From assembly GCA_023392035.1 (NCBI GenBank), contig JAEVZY010000249.1, positions 1 to 17,474 of the forward strand: DNA of 17,474 bases, given 5' to 3'. Origin of the DNA: Pseudomonadota bacterium (lineage in GTDB: Bacteria; Pseudomonadota; Gammaproteobacteria; Burkholderiales; Burkholderiaceae_D). Below the pieces are notes generated by a model. The model searched no databases, was not told the DNA's origin, and saw nothing but the letters and a program-made list of their open reading frames with translations. A program made the translations under genes and the position numbers. The first letter of the stretch is position 1; each line of letters starts with the position of its first letter. Below, piece after piece: positions 7,384 through 14,326 of this stretch.

Positions 7384-7803
7384 TCAGTGGGGCAGGGCCT
7401 CGCGTGCCATCTGCCGCAGTTTATCCAGCATCTGCTGTTGGCCCATGCGCGCGCTCATGCGCGAGAGGTCGAGAAAGCCGTCCGCGCCCAGTGCCGTGGT
7501 GGCATTGCGTATGCTGCGCGCCATGGCCGGTGAATTGGCGGGCAGTTTGCCCAGGACGGGAATGAAGGGAATTTTCGCCAGGGCGGGATCGCCCTTGACC
7601 AGGCGCAGCAGGTCGAACATGCGGCCGTCATCGAAGTGCGCGCCGCACACCACCATCAGCACGCCCTCGCGCAGGATGGCTTCCGCTTCGTTGTAGGTGT
7701 AGGCGATCGCGACGTCGAATTCCTCGCCCAGCGCTGCCGTGGCCAAGGGCCGGTCTTGTGGGCGGACAGCCAGCAGCAGCCGGCCGCGGGTGGTCGCGGT
7801 CAT
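7384..7803 (-). CDS. Orphan pseudo-receiver (response-regulator-like) protein
   Basis: 139 residues from ATG 7803, which has a GGGAGG site nine bases upstream; the frame is open to an ATG at 7908 but without that support. The protein is one domain with a CheY-like pattern: strand RGRLLLAVR, helix, strand FDVAIAYTY, helix NEAEAILREG, strand VLMVVCGA, then the helix FDLLRLVKGDPALAKIPFIPVLGK typical of receiver domains, and GADGFLDLSRM near the end. The phosphorylation residues are missing: Cys53-Gly54 sits where the acceptor Asp should be, the acidic pair after strand 1 is absent, and the conserved Lys after GADxFL is replaced. It is therefore probably a phosphorylation-independent signalling or protein-binding domain. 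It is convergent with kgtP (36-base gap) and divergent from the LysR gene. The function is unknown. Confidence 0.65.
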   Translation of the reverse strand: MTATTRGRLLLAVRPQDRPLATAALGEEFDVAIAYTYNEAEAILREGVLMVVCGAHFDDGRMFDLLRLVKGDPALAKIPFIPVLGKLPANSPAMARSIRNATTALGADGFLDLSRMSARMGQQQMLDKLRQMAREALPH

Positions 7804-7942
7804 ATCTAGCCTCCCGGCGCGATTGGACGTGGACAACCAGTCTAAGGGCGGCTTCCAATGCCGACGTTGCTTTAGCTCATGAGCCGGACTCGGGACAACG
7901 CGGGACACAAGCCGCAGGGCAGGAGCGCGATTATCATTTCCA

Positions 7943-7955
7943 GTGATACGATCAC
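7943..7955. promoter_or_regulatory. Palindrome GTGAT-ACG-ATCAC just before the LysR start codon
   Basis: A perfect 5-base inverted repeat with a 3-base spacer ends three bases before the LysR ATG (7959). It overlaps TACGAT (7947-7952), which could be a -10 element for a leaderless or very short-leader transcript; there is no Shine-Dalgarno site next to the ATG. LysR-type regulators often repress their own gene, so this is a candidate autoregulatory site. Confidence 0.3.
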
Positions 7956-7958
7956 GCT

Positions 7959-8903
7959 ATGGAATTCAGGCAAATTCAGTACTTCATCTGCCTCTTCGAA
8001 GAAGGCAGCGTGACGCGCGCGGCGCGCCGGCTCAATATCGTGCAGCCCGCCTTGTCGATGCAGATCGCACGGCTGGAAGAAGAACTGCGGCAGAAGCTGT
8101 TCGAGCGCACCCGCCAGGGCATGTTGCCGACCGCCGTGGCGCGGCGCATGTATCGTCAATTCCTGCCGGTGGTGCGCGATTTCATCCAGGCCCAGGCCCA
8201 GGTCCTGGCCGCGGATGGCGAGGTGCATGGCAGCGTGCGCATTGGCGTGATCGCTTCCATTACCGAGGGCGTGATGGCCGAAACCCTGGGGCGCTTCGCC
8301 GCCCGTCATCCCACAATCGATGTCACCGTGCTGGATGGTTACAGCCGCACCCTGTCGGACTGGGTGGCTGGCGGCCATATCGATCTGGCCGTAATCAACA
8401 AGCCGCGCGCCCGCCTGGCGCTGAACCTGGAACCGCTGGTGGAAGAAGAAATGCTGCTGGTCTCCGGCAGCAAGCGTTCCAAACGCCTGCCCGCCAAGCT
8501 GGAGTTGCGCGCGCTGGCAGGCCTGGACGGCGGCCTGGTGCTGCCCACGCGCGAGCATGGCTTGCGTGCCATTGTCGACAGCTTCGCCCAGCAAGCCGAT
8601 GTCGACCTGGCGCCGCGCTTTGAAATGGATTCACTGGCCACCACCGTCAAGCTGGTGGAGCAGACCGATCTGCTGACCATCCTGCCGCGCATATCGGTGC
8701 ATCGCGCCATCGGCGAAGGCCGCGTGCGCGGCCATGAAATCACGGCGCCGCGCCTGCTGCGGCAAGTGGTGGCCGTGAGCCACCCCCGCCGCCCGCTCAA
8801 CAGCGCCACCCAGGCTTTCCTGGCCATGCTGAAAGAAGAAATGCAGAAGGGGTCAGGGTCTTTGACTTCGACAATCGGCAAAAAACCCGGCCATCGAAGT
8901 TAA
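7959..8903 (+). CDS. LysR-type transcriptional regulator
   Basis: 314 residues. The N-terminal winged helix-turn-helix is typical: MEFRQIQYFICLFEEGSVTRAARRLN (1-26), then QPALSMQIARLEEELRQKLFER (29-50). The inducer-binding domain, about 90-295, begins with GSVRIGVIASI and contains DLAVIN and EEEMLLVSG segments. Residues 298-314 are not part of the family; they are encoded by a palindromic repeat whose right arm supplies the stop codon. The gene is convergent with the UbiD/UbiX/ThDP operon and divergent from the pseudo-receiver gene. Regulators of this type usually control a neighbouring operon in response to a small metabolite. The most likely targets are the adjacent operons, but its binding sites are not proven. 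Confidence 0.93.
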   Translation: MEFRQIQYFICLFEEGSVTRAARRLNIVQPALSMQIARLEEELRQKLFERTRQGMLPTAVARRMYRQFLPVVRDFIQAQAQVLAADGEVHGSVRIGVIASITEGVMAETLGRFAARHPTIDVTVLDGYSRTLSDWVAGGHIDLAVINKPRARLALNLEPLVEEEMLLVSGSKRSKRLPAKLELRALAGLDGGLVLPTREHGLRAIVDSFAQQADVDLAPRFEMDSLATTVKLVEQTDLLTILPRISVHRAIGEGRVRGHEITAPRLLRQVVAVSHPRRPLNSATQAFLAMLKEEMQKGSGSLTSTIGKKPGHRS

Positions 8904-8916
8904 AGACCCTGACCCC
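8849..8916. repeat. REP-like palindromic element (23-base arms, 22-base loop)
   Basis: Left arm 8849-8871 begins GGGGTCAGGGTCTTTG. Right arm 8894-8916 ends AAAGACCCTGACCCC. The arms match at 22 of 23 positions, and the remaining position can form a G-U pair in plus-strand RNA, so the whole stem can fold. The 22-base spacer contains a run of six A. The element spans the end of the LysR gene and stops four bases before the end of the convergent ThDP gene. The GGGGTCAGGGTC motif resembles palindromes spread by REP-associated tyrosine transposases in Betaproteobacteria (from memory, not searched). It may also act as a bidirectional terminator. Confidence 0.75.
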
Positions 8917-8920
8917 AATC

Positions 8921-10594
8921 TTATTTGGCCGCAGCTTTGCGCAGGGAGGTGATGGTGGCGCGCGGCGATACCAGTTCCGGATCGGTACGCACTTCAATCA
9001 ATGCCGGGCGGCCGGCCTTCTTCGCCGCTTCGAAGGCGGCGGCGAAGTCTTCGGTTTTCTCGACCCGGATGCCGAGCGCGCCATAAGCTTGCGCCAGGGC
9101 GGCGAAATTCGGATTCTGCAAGGCGGTGGCATGCACCCGTTCCGGATAATGCTTTTCCTGGTGCATGCGGATGCTGCCGTACATGCTGTTGTTGACCACT
9201 ACGATGATGATGTTGGCGCCATACTGCACGGCGGTTGCCAGCTCCTGGCCATTCATCAGGAAGCAGCCGTCGCCGGCAAAGGCCACCACCGTGCGCTCGG
9301 GATGGGCCAGCTTGGCGGCCACTGCCGCCGGCACGCCATAGCCCATGGTGCCGGAAGAGGGCGCCAGTTGGGTGCGCCAGCCGCGATACTGGTAGAAGCG
9401 CTGCACCCACAGCGTGTAATTGCCGGCGCCATTGGTGATGATGGAATCGGCCGGCAAGGTTTCGCGCAAATGGCGCATCACTTCGCCGAGGTCGATGCCG
9501 CTTTGCGCCTTGGGCGCCGCCAGGTTGGCCTGGTAGTCGGCTTGCGCCTGGCGCGTCCAGTCCTGCCAGGGACGCTCGGTGGGCGCCGGCAGCGCGTTCA
9601 GGGCATCGGCGATTTCTTCCATGCCGCTGTGGATGGCCAGGTCGGCGTGATACACATGGCCCAGCTCGTTCGGATCGCGATGCACATGGATCAGGCTTTG
9701 CTTGGGCTTGGGCACTTCGTACAAGGTGTAGCCGAGGCTGCTGGTCTCGCCCAGGCGGGCGCCGATGGCCAATACCAGGTCGGCTTCACGCACGCGCGCA
9801 GCCAGCTTGGGGTCCATGCCGAGGCCGGTTTCGCCGGCATAGTTGGGATGGCGGTTGTCAAACAAATCCTGGCGGCGGAAGCCGCAAGCCACCGGAAGAT
9901 TCCAGCGGCTGGCGAATTCGGCCATGGTCTCGCTGGCCTTGCGGGTCCAGGCGCCACCGCCCAATACAAGCAAGGGCTTTTTGGCGGCGCCCAGGCGCTC
10001 GGCCAGCACGTTCATGTCAGCGGCGGAAGGATTGTGCGAGACCCGTCGATAAGGCGGCGTATCGGGCACGCTCACCACGTCGGCCAGCATGTCTTCCGGC
10101 AGCGCCAGCACCACCGGACCGGGCCGGCCATTGGTGGCGACATGGAAGGCGCGCGACAGCATTTCCGGCAAGCGCCTGGCATCGTCCACCTGGTCTACCC
10201 ACTTGGCGATGTGGCCGTACATCTGGCGATAGTCGATTTCCTGCCAGGCTTCGCGGCCCATGTCGCCGCGCGAGATCTGGCCGACAAAAACGATCAGCGG
10301 TGTCGAGTCCTGGCGCGCGGTGTGAATGCCGATGGCGGCATTGGTGGCGCCGGGGCCGCGGGTGACGAAGCACACGCCGGGTTCGTTGGTCAGCTTGCCC
10401 CAGGCTTCGGCCATGTGGGCCACGCCGCCTTCCTGGCGGCCGACCACGGTGCGGATGTCTTCGCGCGCGCCATACAGGGCGTCGATCACGGGCAGGAAGC
10501 TTTCGCCGGGCACGCAGAATACGGTCTTGACGCCGTGGATGCGCAGGGCATCCACCAGCACTTCCCCGCCGCTGCGGGGTTTGGTCTCACTCAT
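8921..10594 (-). CDS. ThDP-dependent enzyme, acetolactate synthase large-subunit-like
   Basis: 557 residues with the three domains of the pyruvate oxidase/acetolactate synthase family. The PYR domain (about 8-170) has the activating glutamate in GRQEGGVAHMAEA (Glu55). A central dinucleotide-fold domain (about 195-330) contains KPLLVLGGGAW and DLVLAIGARLG. The PP domain (about 365-540) has SSGTMGYGVPAA (413-424) and the metal/ThDP motif GDGCFLMNGQEL (441-452) through NN at 468-469. Such enzymes decarboxylate 2-oxo acids and either release the aldehyde or ligate it. No acetolactate synthase small subunit is nearby, and the gene is last in an operon with ubiX and ubiD homologues, which points to a catabolic 2-oxo acid decarboxylase or carboligase rather than valine/isoleucine synthesis. 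Substrate is unknown. The ribosome site is weak (AGAGA). It lies 56 bases after ubiX. Confidence 0.88.
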   Translation of the reverse strand: MSETKPRSGGEVLVDALRIHGVKTVFCVPGESFLPVIDALYGAREDIRTVVGRQEGGVAHMAEAWGKLTNEPGVCFVTRGPGATNAAIGIHTARQDSTPLIVFVGQISRGDMGREAWQEIDYRQMYGHIAKWVDQVDDARRLPEMLSRAFHVATNGRPGPVVLALPEDMLADVVSVPDTPPYRRVSHNPSAADMNVLAERLGAAKKPLLVLGGGAWTRKASETMAEFASRWNLPVACGFRRQDLFDNRHPNYAGETGLGMDPKLAARVREADLVLAIGARLGETSSLGYTLYEVPKPKQSLIHVHRDPNELGHVYHADLAIHSGMEEIADALNALPAPTERPWQDWTRQAQADYQANLAAPKAQSGIDLGEVMRHLRETLPADSIITNGAGNYTLWVQRFYQYRGWRTQLAPSSGTMGYGVPAAVAAKLAHPERTVVAFAGDGCFLMNGQELATAVQYGANIIIVVVNNSMYGSIRMHQEKHYPERVHATALQNPNFAALAQAYGALGIRVEKTEDFAAAFEAAKKAGRPALIEVRTDPELVSPRATITSLRKAAAK

Positions 10595-10650
10595 CGATGT
10601 CTCTGTTCTTGTGGGTTGTGCGGATCAGGACTGTGGATCAACGCTGCAGA

Positions 10651-11250
10651 TCAGGCTTGAGGCGGATGCATGCCTTGCCAGCGCTTGACCAGTCCCTCGT
10701 GGCCTATGTCGAACAGGTCCAGCACCCGGCCCACCGTGTGCTGCACCATGTCTTCCAAGGTCTCGGGCCGGCTGTAGAAGGCCGGTACCGGGGGGAAGAC
10801 GATAGCACCCATTTCGGTCGCCGCGGTCATGTTGCGCAAATGGGCCAGGTTGAGCGGCGTCTCGCGCACCATCAAGACCAGCCGGCGTCTTTCCTTCAAC
10901 ATGACGTCGGCCGCGCGCGACACCAGGTTGTCGGCATAGCCGTGCGCCACGCTGGCCAGGGTTTTCATGGAGCAGGGCGCGATCACCATGCCCAGCGACT
11001 TGAACGAGCCGCTGGAAATGCTGGCGCCGATATCCTTGGGGTTGTGCACCACGTCGGCCAGCGCCTCGATCTGGGCGCGCTTCATGTCGGTCTCGTGGGT
11101 CGCCGTCAGCAGGCCCGAGGGCGACATCACCAGGTGGGTTTCGCAGGCGCCGCTTGCGCGCAGCGCCTGCAACATGCGTATGCCATAGATCGCGCCAGAG
11201 GCGCCGGTGATGGCAACCACCAGGCGCGGACGATTCGAATTGCCGGACAT
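10651..11250 (-). CDS. ubiX: UbiX-family flavin prenyltransferase (prenyl-FMN synthase)
   Basis: 199 residues, the usual length for UbiX/Pad1. Key blocks are the N-terminal GASGAIYG (16-23), which binds the FMN phosphate, SSGSFKSLGMVIAPCSMKTLA, and the C-terminal RETPLNLAHLRNM, which helps bind the prenyl phosphate. UbiX joins dimethylallyl phosphate to FMN to make prenylated FMN, the cofactor of UbiD decarboxylases. It lies 19 bases downstream of a UbiD-family gene in the same operon, so it most probably supplies that enzyme. It may be an operon-specific paralogue rather than the ubiquinone-pathway copy, since no ubi genes are nearby. No strong Shine-Dalgarno site is seen, suggesting coupling to ubiD translation. 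Confidence 0.93.
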   Translation of the reverse strand: MSGNSNRPRLVVAITGASGAIYGIRMLQALRASGACETHLVMSPSGLLTATHETDMKRAQIEALADVVHNPKDIGASISSGSFKSLGMVIAPCSMKTLASVAHGYADNLVSRAADVMLKERRRLVLMVRETPLNLAHLRNMTAATEMGAIVFPPVPAFYSRPETLEDMVQHTVGRVLDLFDIGHEGLVKRWQGMHPPQA

Positions 11251-11269
11251 GAATGATTCGGTTGTTTGA

Positions 11270-12700
11270 TCAGGGGCCGGGACGGTCCCAGTCGATTTTA
11301 ACCCCCGTCTTCACTTCCCGCGCCAGGTCGACCGACTCTTCACCCGGGATGCGCACTTTGGTGAACACGTGGCCGCTGTAATTCACCGGCTTGGTGGCAT
11401 CCAGGCCCATCTTGGCCGAGGTGCCCTGTTCGTGCAGCGGAATCGGATTGCTCTTGCCAACCGTGGTGGAGGGGTCGAGCACCGAGCCCTGGGCGCCAGA
11501 CACCACCAGCAAATCGCGGTCGGCCTGGAAACGGGTCGCCACCGCCCATTCCACCTGCAGCGGATCGTGGACATCGACATCGGTATCGACCACCACCACC
11601 TGCTTGACGTCGTAATGGCCGGCAAAGGCGCCCATCATCACGTTCTTGGGTTCGCCTTCGCGCTTCTTGTCCAGCTTCACATAGAGGTGGTAGCGCGCCG
11701 TGCCGCCGATCGACAGGTGCACATCCTTCACGCCCGGGAAAGTGCGCTGCAGATGGGCCAGCAAGGTCGCCTCGCGCGGAATCGAGCCCATCAGCAGGTG
11801 CTCCATCTCGGCCGGGATCACGGTGTGGAACAGCGGATTGTTGCGAGTGGTGATGCAATCGACCTGGATCACCTCGCGCATTTCCTGCGAGCTGTAGTAC
11901 TTGGGGAATTCGCCGAAGGGGCCTTCCAGCTCGCGCACCTTGGGCAGGATCCGGCCCTCGATCACGATTTCGGCGTCGGCCGGAACGTGGACGTCGTTGG
12001 TGCGGCACTTCACCACCGGCAGCGGACGGCCATGCAGGGCGCCGGCGATTTCCAGCTCGTCGTGGTCGATCGGCACGATGGCTTGCGAAGCCAGCAGCGT
12101 CAGCGGATCGGCGCCGATCACCACCGCTACTGGCAGCGCTTCGCCCTTGGCTTCGGCGGCCTGGTAGAAGGAATACAGATGGCGCGGCAGCATCAGGATC
12201 GCCATCCTGTCCTTGTGGTGGACCTGGATGCGGTTGATCGAAACGTTTTGCACACCGGTTGCGGGATTGCGGGCAATCACCATGCCGGCCGTGATGTAGG
12301 CGCCGTTGTCGTGTTCGCTGTGGGTGGGAATCGGCAGGGTCGAAAGATCGACCTTCATGTGGATCTGCTGCTGGCAGGGCGCTTCTTCGGACTTCACTTC
12401 CTGGCATTTCAGCGGATGCTCGGCGGCGTGGCGGTAGGCCGCCAGCAGGCCGGATTCCGGCACGCCCATCGCCTCGGCAATCCAGCTGCGGCGCGACATG
12501 AAGCCCGAGATCACCGGCATCTGGTGGCCGCCCGGCTTGGGAAAGTAAGCCGCCTTTTTGCCATCCAGCACTTTGGAGATGGCCGCCAGTTCATGTTCCA
12601 GCTTCACGCCTTCGCGTATCACCGCCACGCGCCCGGTGGCATCCAGGTGCGCCAGCCAGCTGCGCAAGTCGCGGCCTATGGTTTTGTTCGATTGATCCAT
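11270..12700 (-). CDS. UbiD-family prenyl-FMN-dependent decarboxylase
   Basis: 476 residues, with a strong GGAGGACAAC ribosome site before the ATG at 12700. The UbiD fold is clear. NVSINRIQV contains Arg157 of the catalytic Glu-Arg-Glu network, and LEGPFGEFPKYY contains Glu259 and Glu264. The segments ITAGMVIARNPATG, HTVIPAEMEHLLMGSIPRE and VVVVDTDVDVHDPLQVEWAVATRFQ are also typical. The family reversibly decarboxylates aromatic, heteroaromatic or alpha,beta-unsaturated acids using prFMN. Within the family it could be a 4-hydroxybenzoate, vanillate, furoate or cinnamate type enzyme; the sequence does not decide. It is second in the operon, 21 bases after a Bug-family binding protein gene and followed by ubiX and a ThDP enzyme. 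This context suggests catabolism of an imported acid rather than ubiquinone synthesis. Confidence 0.92.
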   Translation of the reverse strand: MDQSNKTIGRDLRSWLAHLDATGRVAVIREGVKLEHELAAISKVLDGKKAAYFPKPGGHQMPVISGFMSRRSWIAEAMGVPESGLLAAYRHAAEHPLKCQEVKSEEAPCQQQIHMKVDLSTLPIPTHSEHDNGAYITAGMVIARNPATGVQNVSINRIQVHHKDRMAILMLPRHLYSFYQAAEAKGEALPVAVVIGADPLTLLASQAIVPIDHDELEIAGALHGRPLPVVKCRTNDVHVPADAEIVIEGRILPKVRELEGPFGEFPKYYSSQEMREVIQVDCITTRNNPLFHTVIPAEMEHLLMGSIPREATLLAHLQRTFPGVKDVHLSIGGTARYHLYVKLDKKREGEPKNVMMGAFAGHYDVKQVVVVDTDVDVHDPLQVEWAVATRFQADRDLLVVSGAQGSVLDPSTTVGKSNPIPLHEQGTSAKMGLDATKPVNYSGHVFTKVRIPGEESVDLAREVKTGVKIDWDRPGP

Positions 12701-12721
12701 GTTGTCCTCCGGTTCGTAGTC

Positions 12722-13723
12722 TCAGTCAGCGCTGATGTTGGCCTGGCGTATCACCTTGCCCCAGCGTGCGCTTTCGGATTTGAAGAAGCTGTCGAATTGC
12801 GCCGTGCTGCCGCCCAGGGTTTCGACACCGGCTTCGGTGAAGGTCTTCTTCACGTCTTCGGCTTGCAGCGCCTTGTTGATTTCACGGTTGAGCTTTTGCA
12901 CGATCTCGGGCGGCGTGCCGGCCGGGGCGGCAAAGCCGTACCACACCGAGACCGCAAAGCCGGGATAGCCCAGCTCGGCCACCGTCGGCACATCCGGCAG
13001 CAGCGGCGAGCGCTTGTCGCTGGTGATGGCCAGCGCGCGCAGGCGGCCGGCCTTCACATGCGGCATCACGTGCGGGGCGTTGTCGAACATGATGTCGACC
13101 TGGCCGCCGATCAGATCGGTCACCATCGGCGCGCTGCCCTTGTACGGCACTTGCACCAGGTCGATCCCGGCCAGGCTCTTGAAATACTCCATGGTCAGGT
13201 GGTTGGAGGTGCCATTGCCGGCGGTGGCGTAATTCATCTTGCCGGGCTTCTCTTTTGCGGCGGCGATGAAATCCTTGACCGACTTGATGGGGGAATCGGC
13301 ACGCACCACCAGCAGATTGGGCGAGTGCGCGCCCAGCGCCACCGGCGTGAAGTCGCGCTGGGTGTCATACGGCAGCTTCCTGATCAGAAACTGGTTGGCC
13401 ACCGTCGGAAAACCGACCACCACCAGGGTATAGCCATCCGGCGCCGACTTGGCCGCCAGCGACAGGCCGAGCACAGTGCCGCCGCCGGGACGGTTGTCCG
13501 TCACGAAGGGCTGGCCCAGGGCATCCTGCAGCTTGCGCCCGACCACGCGGGCAATGGTGTCGTTGAAACCGCCGGGCGCATAGGGCACCACGATGCGGAC
13601 CGGTTGCGAAGGATAGTGCTGCGCGCTCTGGGCGCCGGCGCTGGCCTGGGCGTGGACGGAAAGGCTGGCGCAAAGACTTGCTGCAGCCAGCAACAGCGGG
13701 GCAATCAGGCGGTGGGCTTTCAA
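12722..13723 (-). CDS. Bug-family (TctC-like) periplasmic solute-binding protein, TTG start
   Basis: 333 residues starting at a TTG codon (13723-13721), six bases after GGAGA; no ATG or GTG fits the signal peptide better. The signal peptide ends near VHA-Q (25-26). The mature protein carries the family start YPSQPVRIVVPYAPGG (37-52) with Asp55, then NRPGGGTVLG, APDGYTLVVVG, VQVPYKGSAPMVTDLIGGQVDIMFDN and the C-terminal SARWGKVIRQA. It should bind an organic acid in the periplasm. It is the first gene of the operon with ubiD, ubiX and the ThDP enzyme, so its ligand may be the substrate of that pathway. No membrane partners (TctA/TctB) are in the window. The two Bug proteins here are clearly different paralogues. 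Confidence 0.93.
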   Translation of the reverse strand: MKAHRLIAPLLLAAASLCASLSVHAQASAGAQSAQHYPSQPVRIVVPYAPGGFNDTIARVVGRKLQDALGQPFVTDNRPGGGTVLGLSLAAKSAPDGYTLVVVGFPTVANQFLIRKLPYDTQRDFTPVALGAHSPNLLVVRADSPIKSVKDFIAAAKEKPGKMNYATAGNGTSNHLTMEYFKSLAGIDLVQVPYKGSAPMVTDLIGGQVDIMFDNAPHVMPHVKAGRLRALAITSDKRSPLLPDVPTVAELGYPGFAVSVWYGFAAPAGTPPEIVQKLNREINKALQAEDVKKTFTEAGVETLGGSTAQFDSFFKSESARWGKVIRQANISAD

Positions 13724-13771
13724 TTTGTCTCCAGGTCGCCGGCCTTGTTATTGGAGTGCCGGACTGCCCAA

Positions 13772-13801
13772 AGTATAGGGAGGCTTTGTGCATCATCGCA
13801 A
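13772..13801 (-). promoter_or_regulatory. Sigma70-like promoter of the Bug-ubiD-ubiX-ThDP operon
   Basis: On the minus strand TTGCGA (13801-13796) and TATACT (13777-13772) are 18 bases apart, matching four and five of six consensus positions. The predicted transcript begins near 13765 and has a leader of about 42 bases before the TTG start codon. The DNA just upstream (13797-13840) is AT-rich compared with the rest of the window, which also fits a promoter. Confidence 0.5.
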
Positions 13802-13802
13802 A

Positions 13803-13827
13803 TAATCAATTCTGATCTGTTTAATCA
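13803..13827. promoter_or_regulatory. Direct repeats TAATCA upstream of the UbiD operon promoter
   Basis: Two copies of TAATCA (13803-13808 and 13822-13827) are 19 bases apart start to start, about two helical turns, immediately upstream of the -35 element of the minus-strand promoter. The position suits an activator site, for instance for the nearby LysR regulator, but the repeats are short and AT-rich. Confidence 0.22.
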
Positions 13828-13921
13828 CATGAAATGATGATGAGGCGCATGATGGGAGGGATGCAGCAGGGCGGGTAAACTGACCCCTTGCCCTCAACCA
13901 GGACCCTCAACCCAAGTCACC

Positions 13922-14245
13922 ATGAGCTTCGTCGAAACCTATTCGCCCGACCAGCCCGAGCGCGCGCAGATCGATGCCCTGCCGGGCGCAACCATCCTCG
14001 AATTCGGCACCAACTGGTGCGGCTTTTGCCGCAATGCCCAAGCGGCGATCCGCGAGGCGCTGAGCGAAAAAGCCGGCCTGCGCCACATCAAGGTGGAAGA
14101 CGGCCCCGGCCGTCCCCTGGGCCGTTCCTATCGCATCAAGCTGTGGCCGACGCTGGTGATGCTGAAAGACGGCGTTGAAGTGGCGCGCGTGGTGCGGCCG
14201 GTGGATGCGCAGGAGGTGCGCCAGCAGTTGGCCGCGCTGGGCTGA
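13922..14245 (+). CDS. Thioredoxin-family protein
   Basis: 107 residues, one thioredoxin domain with no signal peptide, so cytoplasmic. The active site is WCGFC (32-36), with Phe replacing the usual Pro in WCGPC. The cis-proline loop is LWPTLVMLKDG (Pro76). The first strand ATILEFGTNW and the middle strand LRHIKVEDGPGRP are as in thioredoxins. It should reduce protein disulfides or act as a small redox adaptor. The changed dipeptide in the CXXC motif will alter its redox potential. It precedes the phn operon by 81 bases, but a separate promoter lies between, so the link may be only positional. No strong ribosome site is visible before the ATG. Confidence 0.9.
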   Translation: MSFVETYSPDQPERAQIDALPGATILEFGTNWCGFCRNAQAAIREALSEKAGLRHIKVEDGPGRPLGRSYRIKLWPTLVMLKDGVEVARVVRPVDAQEVRQQLAALG

Positions 14246-14266
14246 ACCCAGGGAGATACGCGGGCA

Positions 14267-14295
14267 TTGCCTGGCCGGGTCGTCGTCCCTACAAT
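14267..14295 (+). promoter_or_regulatory. Sigma70 promoter of the phnDCE operon
   Basis: TTGCCT (14267-14272) and TACAAT (14290-14295) are separated by 17 bases, matching four and five of six consensus positions. Transcription would begin near 14302, leaving a leader of about 25 bases with the AAAAGGAG ribosome site before the phnD ATG. I see no convincing PHO box in the short gap. Confidence 0.6.
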
Positions 14296-14326
14296 CATTG
14301 CCACAAACAAATAAAAGGAGACGTGC

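Noticed and set aside
7804..7908. N-terminal extension of the pseudo-receiver protein to an ATG at 7908
   Set aside because: The ATG at 7803 has a GGGAGG site and begins the domain; the extension has no support.
8849..8920. The LysR-end palindrome as remains of an insertion sequence
   Set aside because: There is no transposase frame and no target-site duplication visible; a REP-like or MITE-like element fits better.
11369..13837. An 822-codon open frame on the plus strand
   Set aside because: It lies antisense to the UbiD and Bug-family genes, both with clear family motifs. Its composition (His, Gln, Arg, Ala-rich) is that of a reverse-frame shadow in GC-rich DNA.
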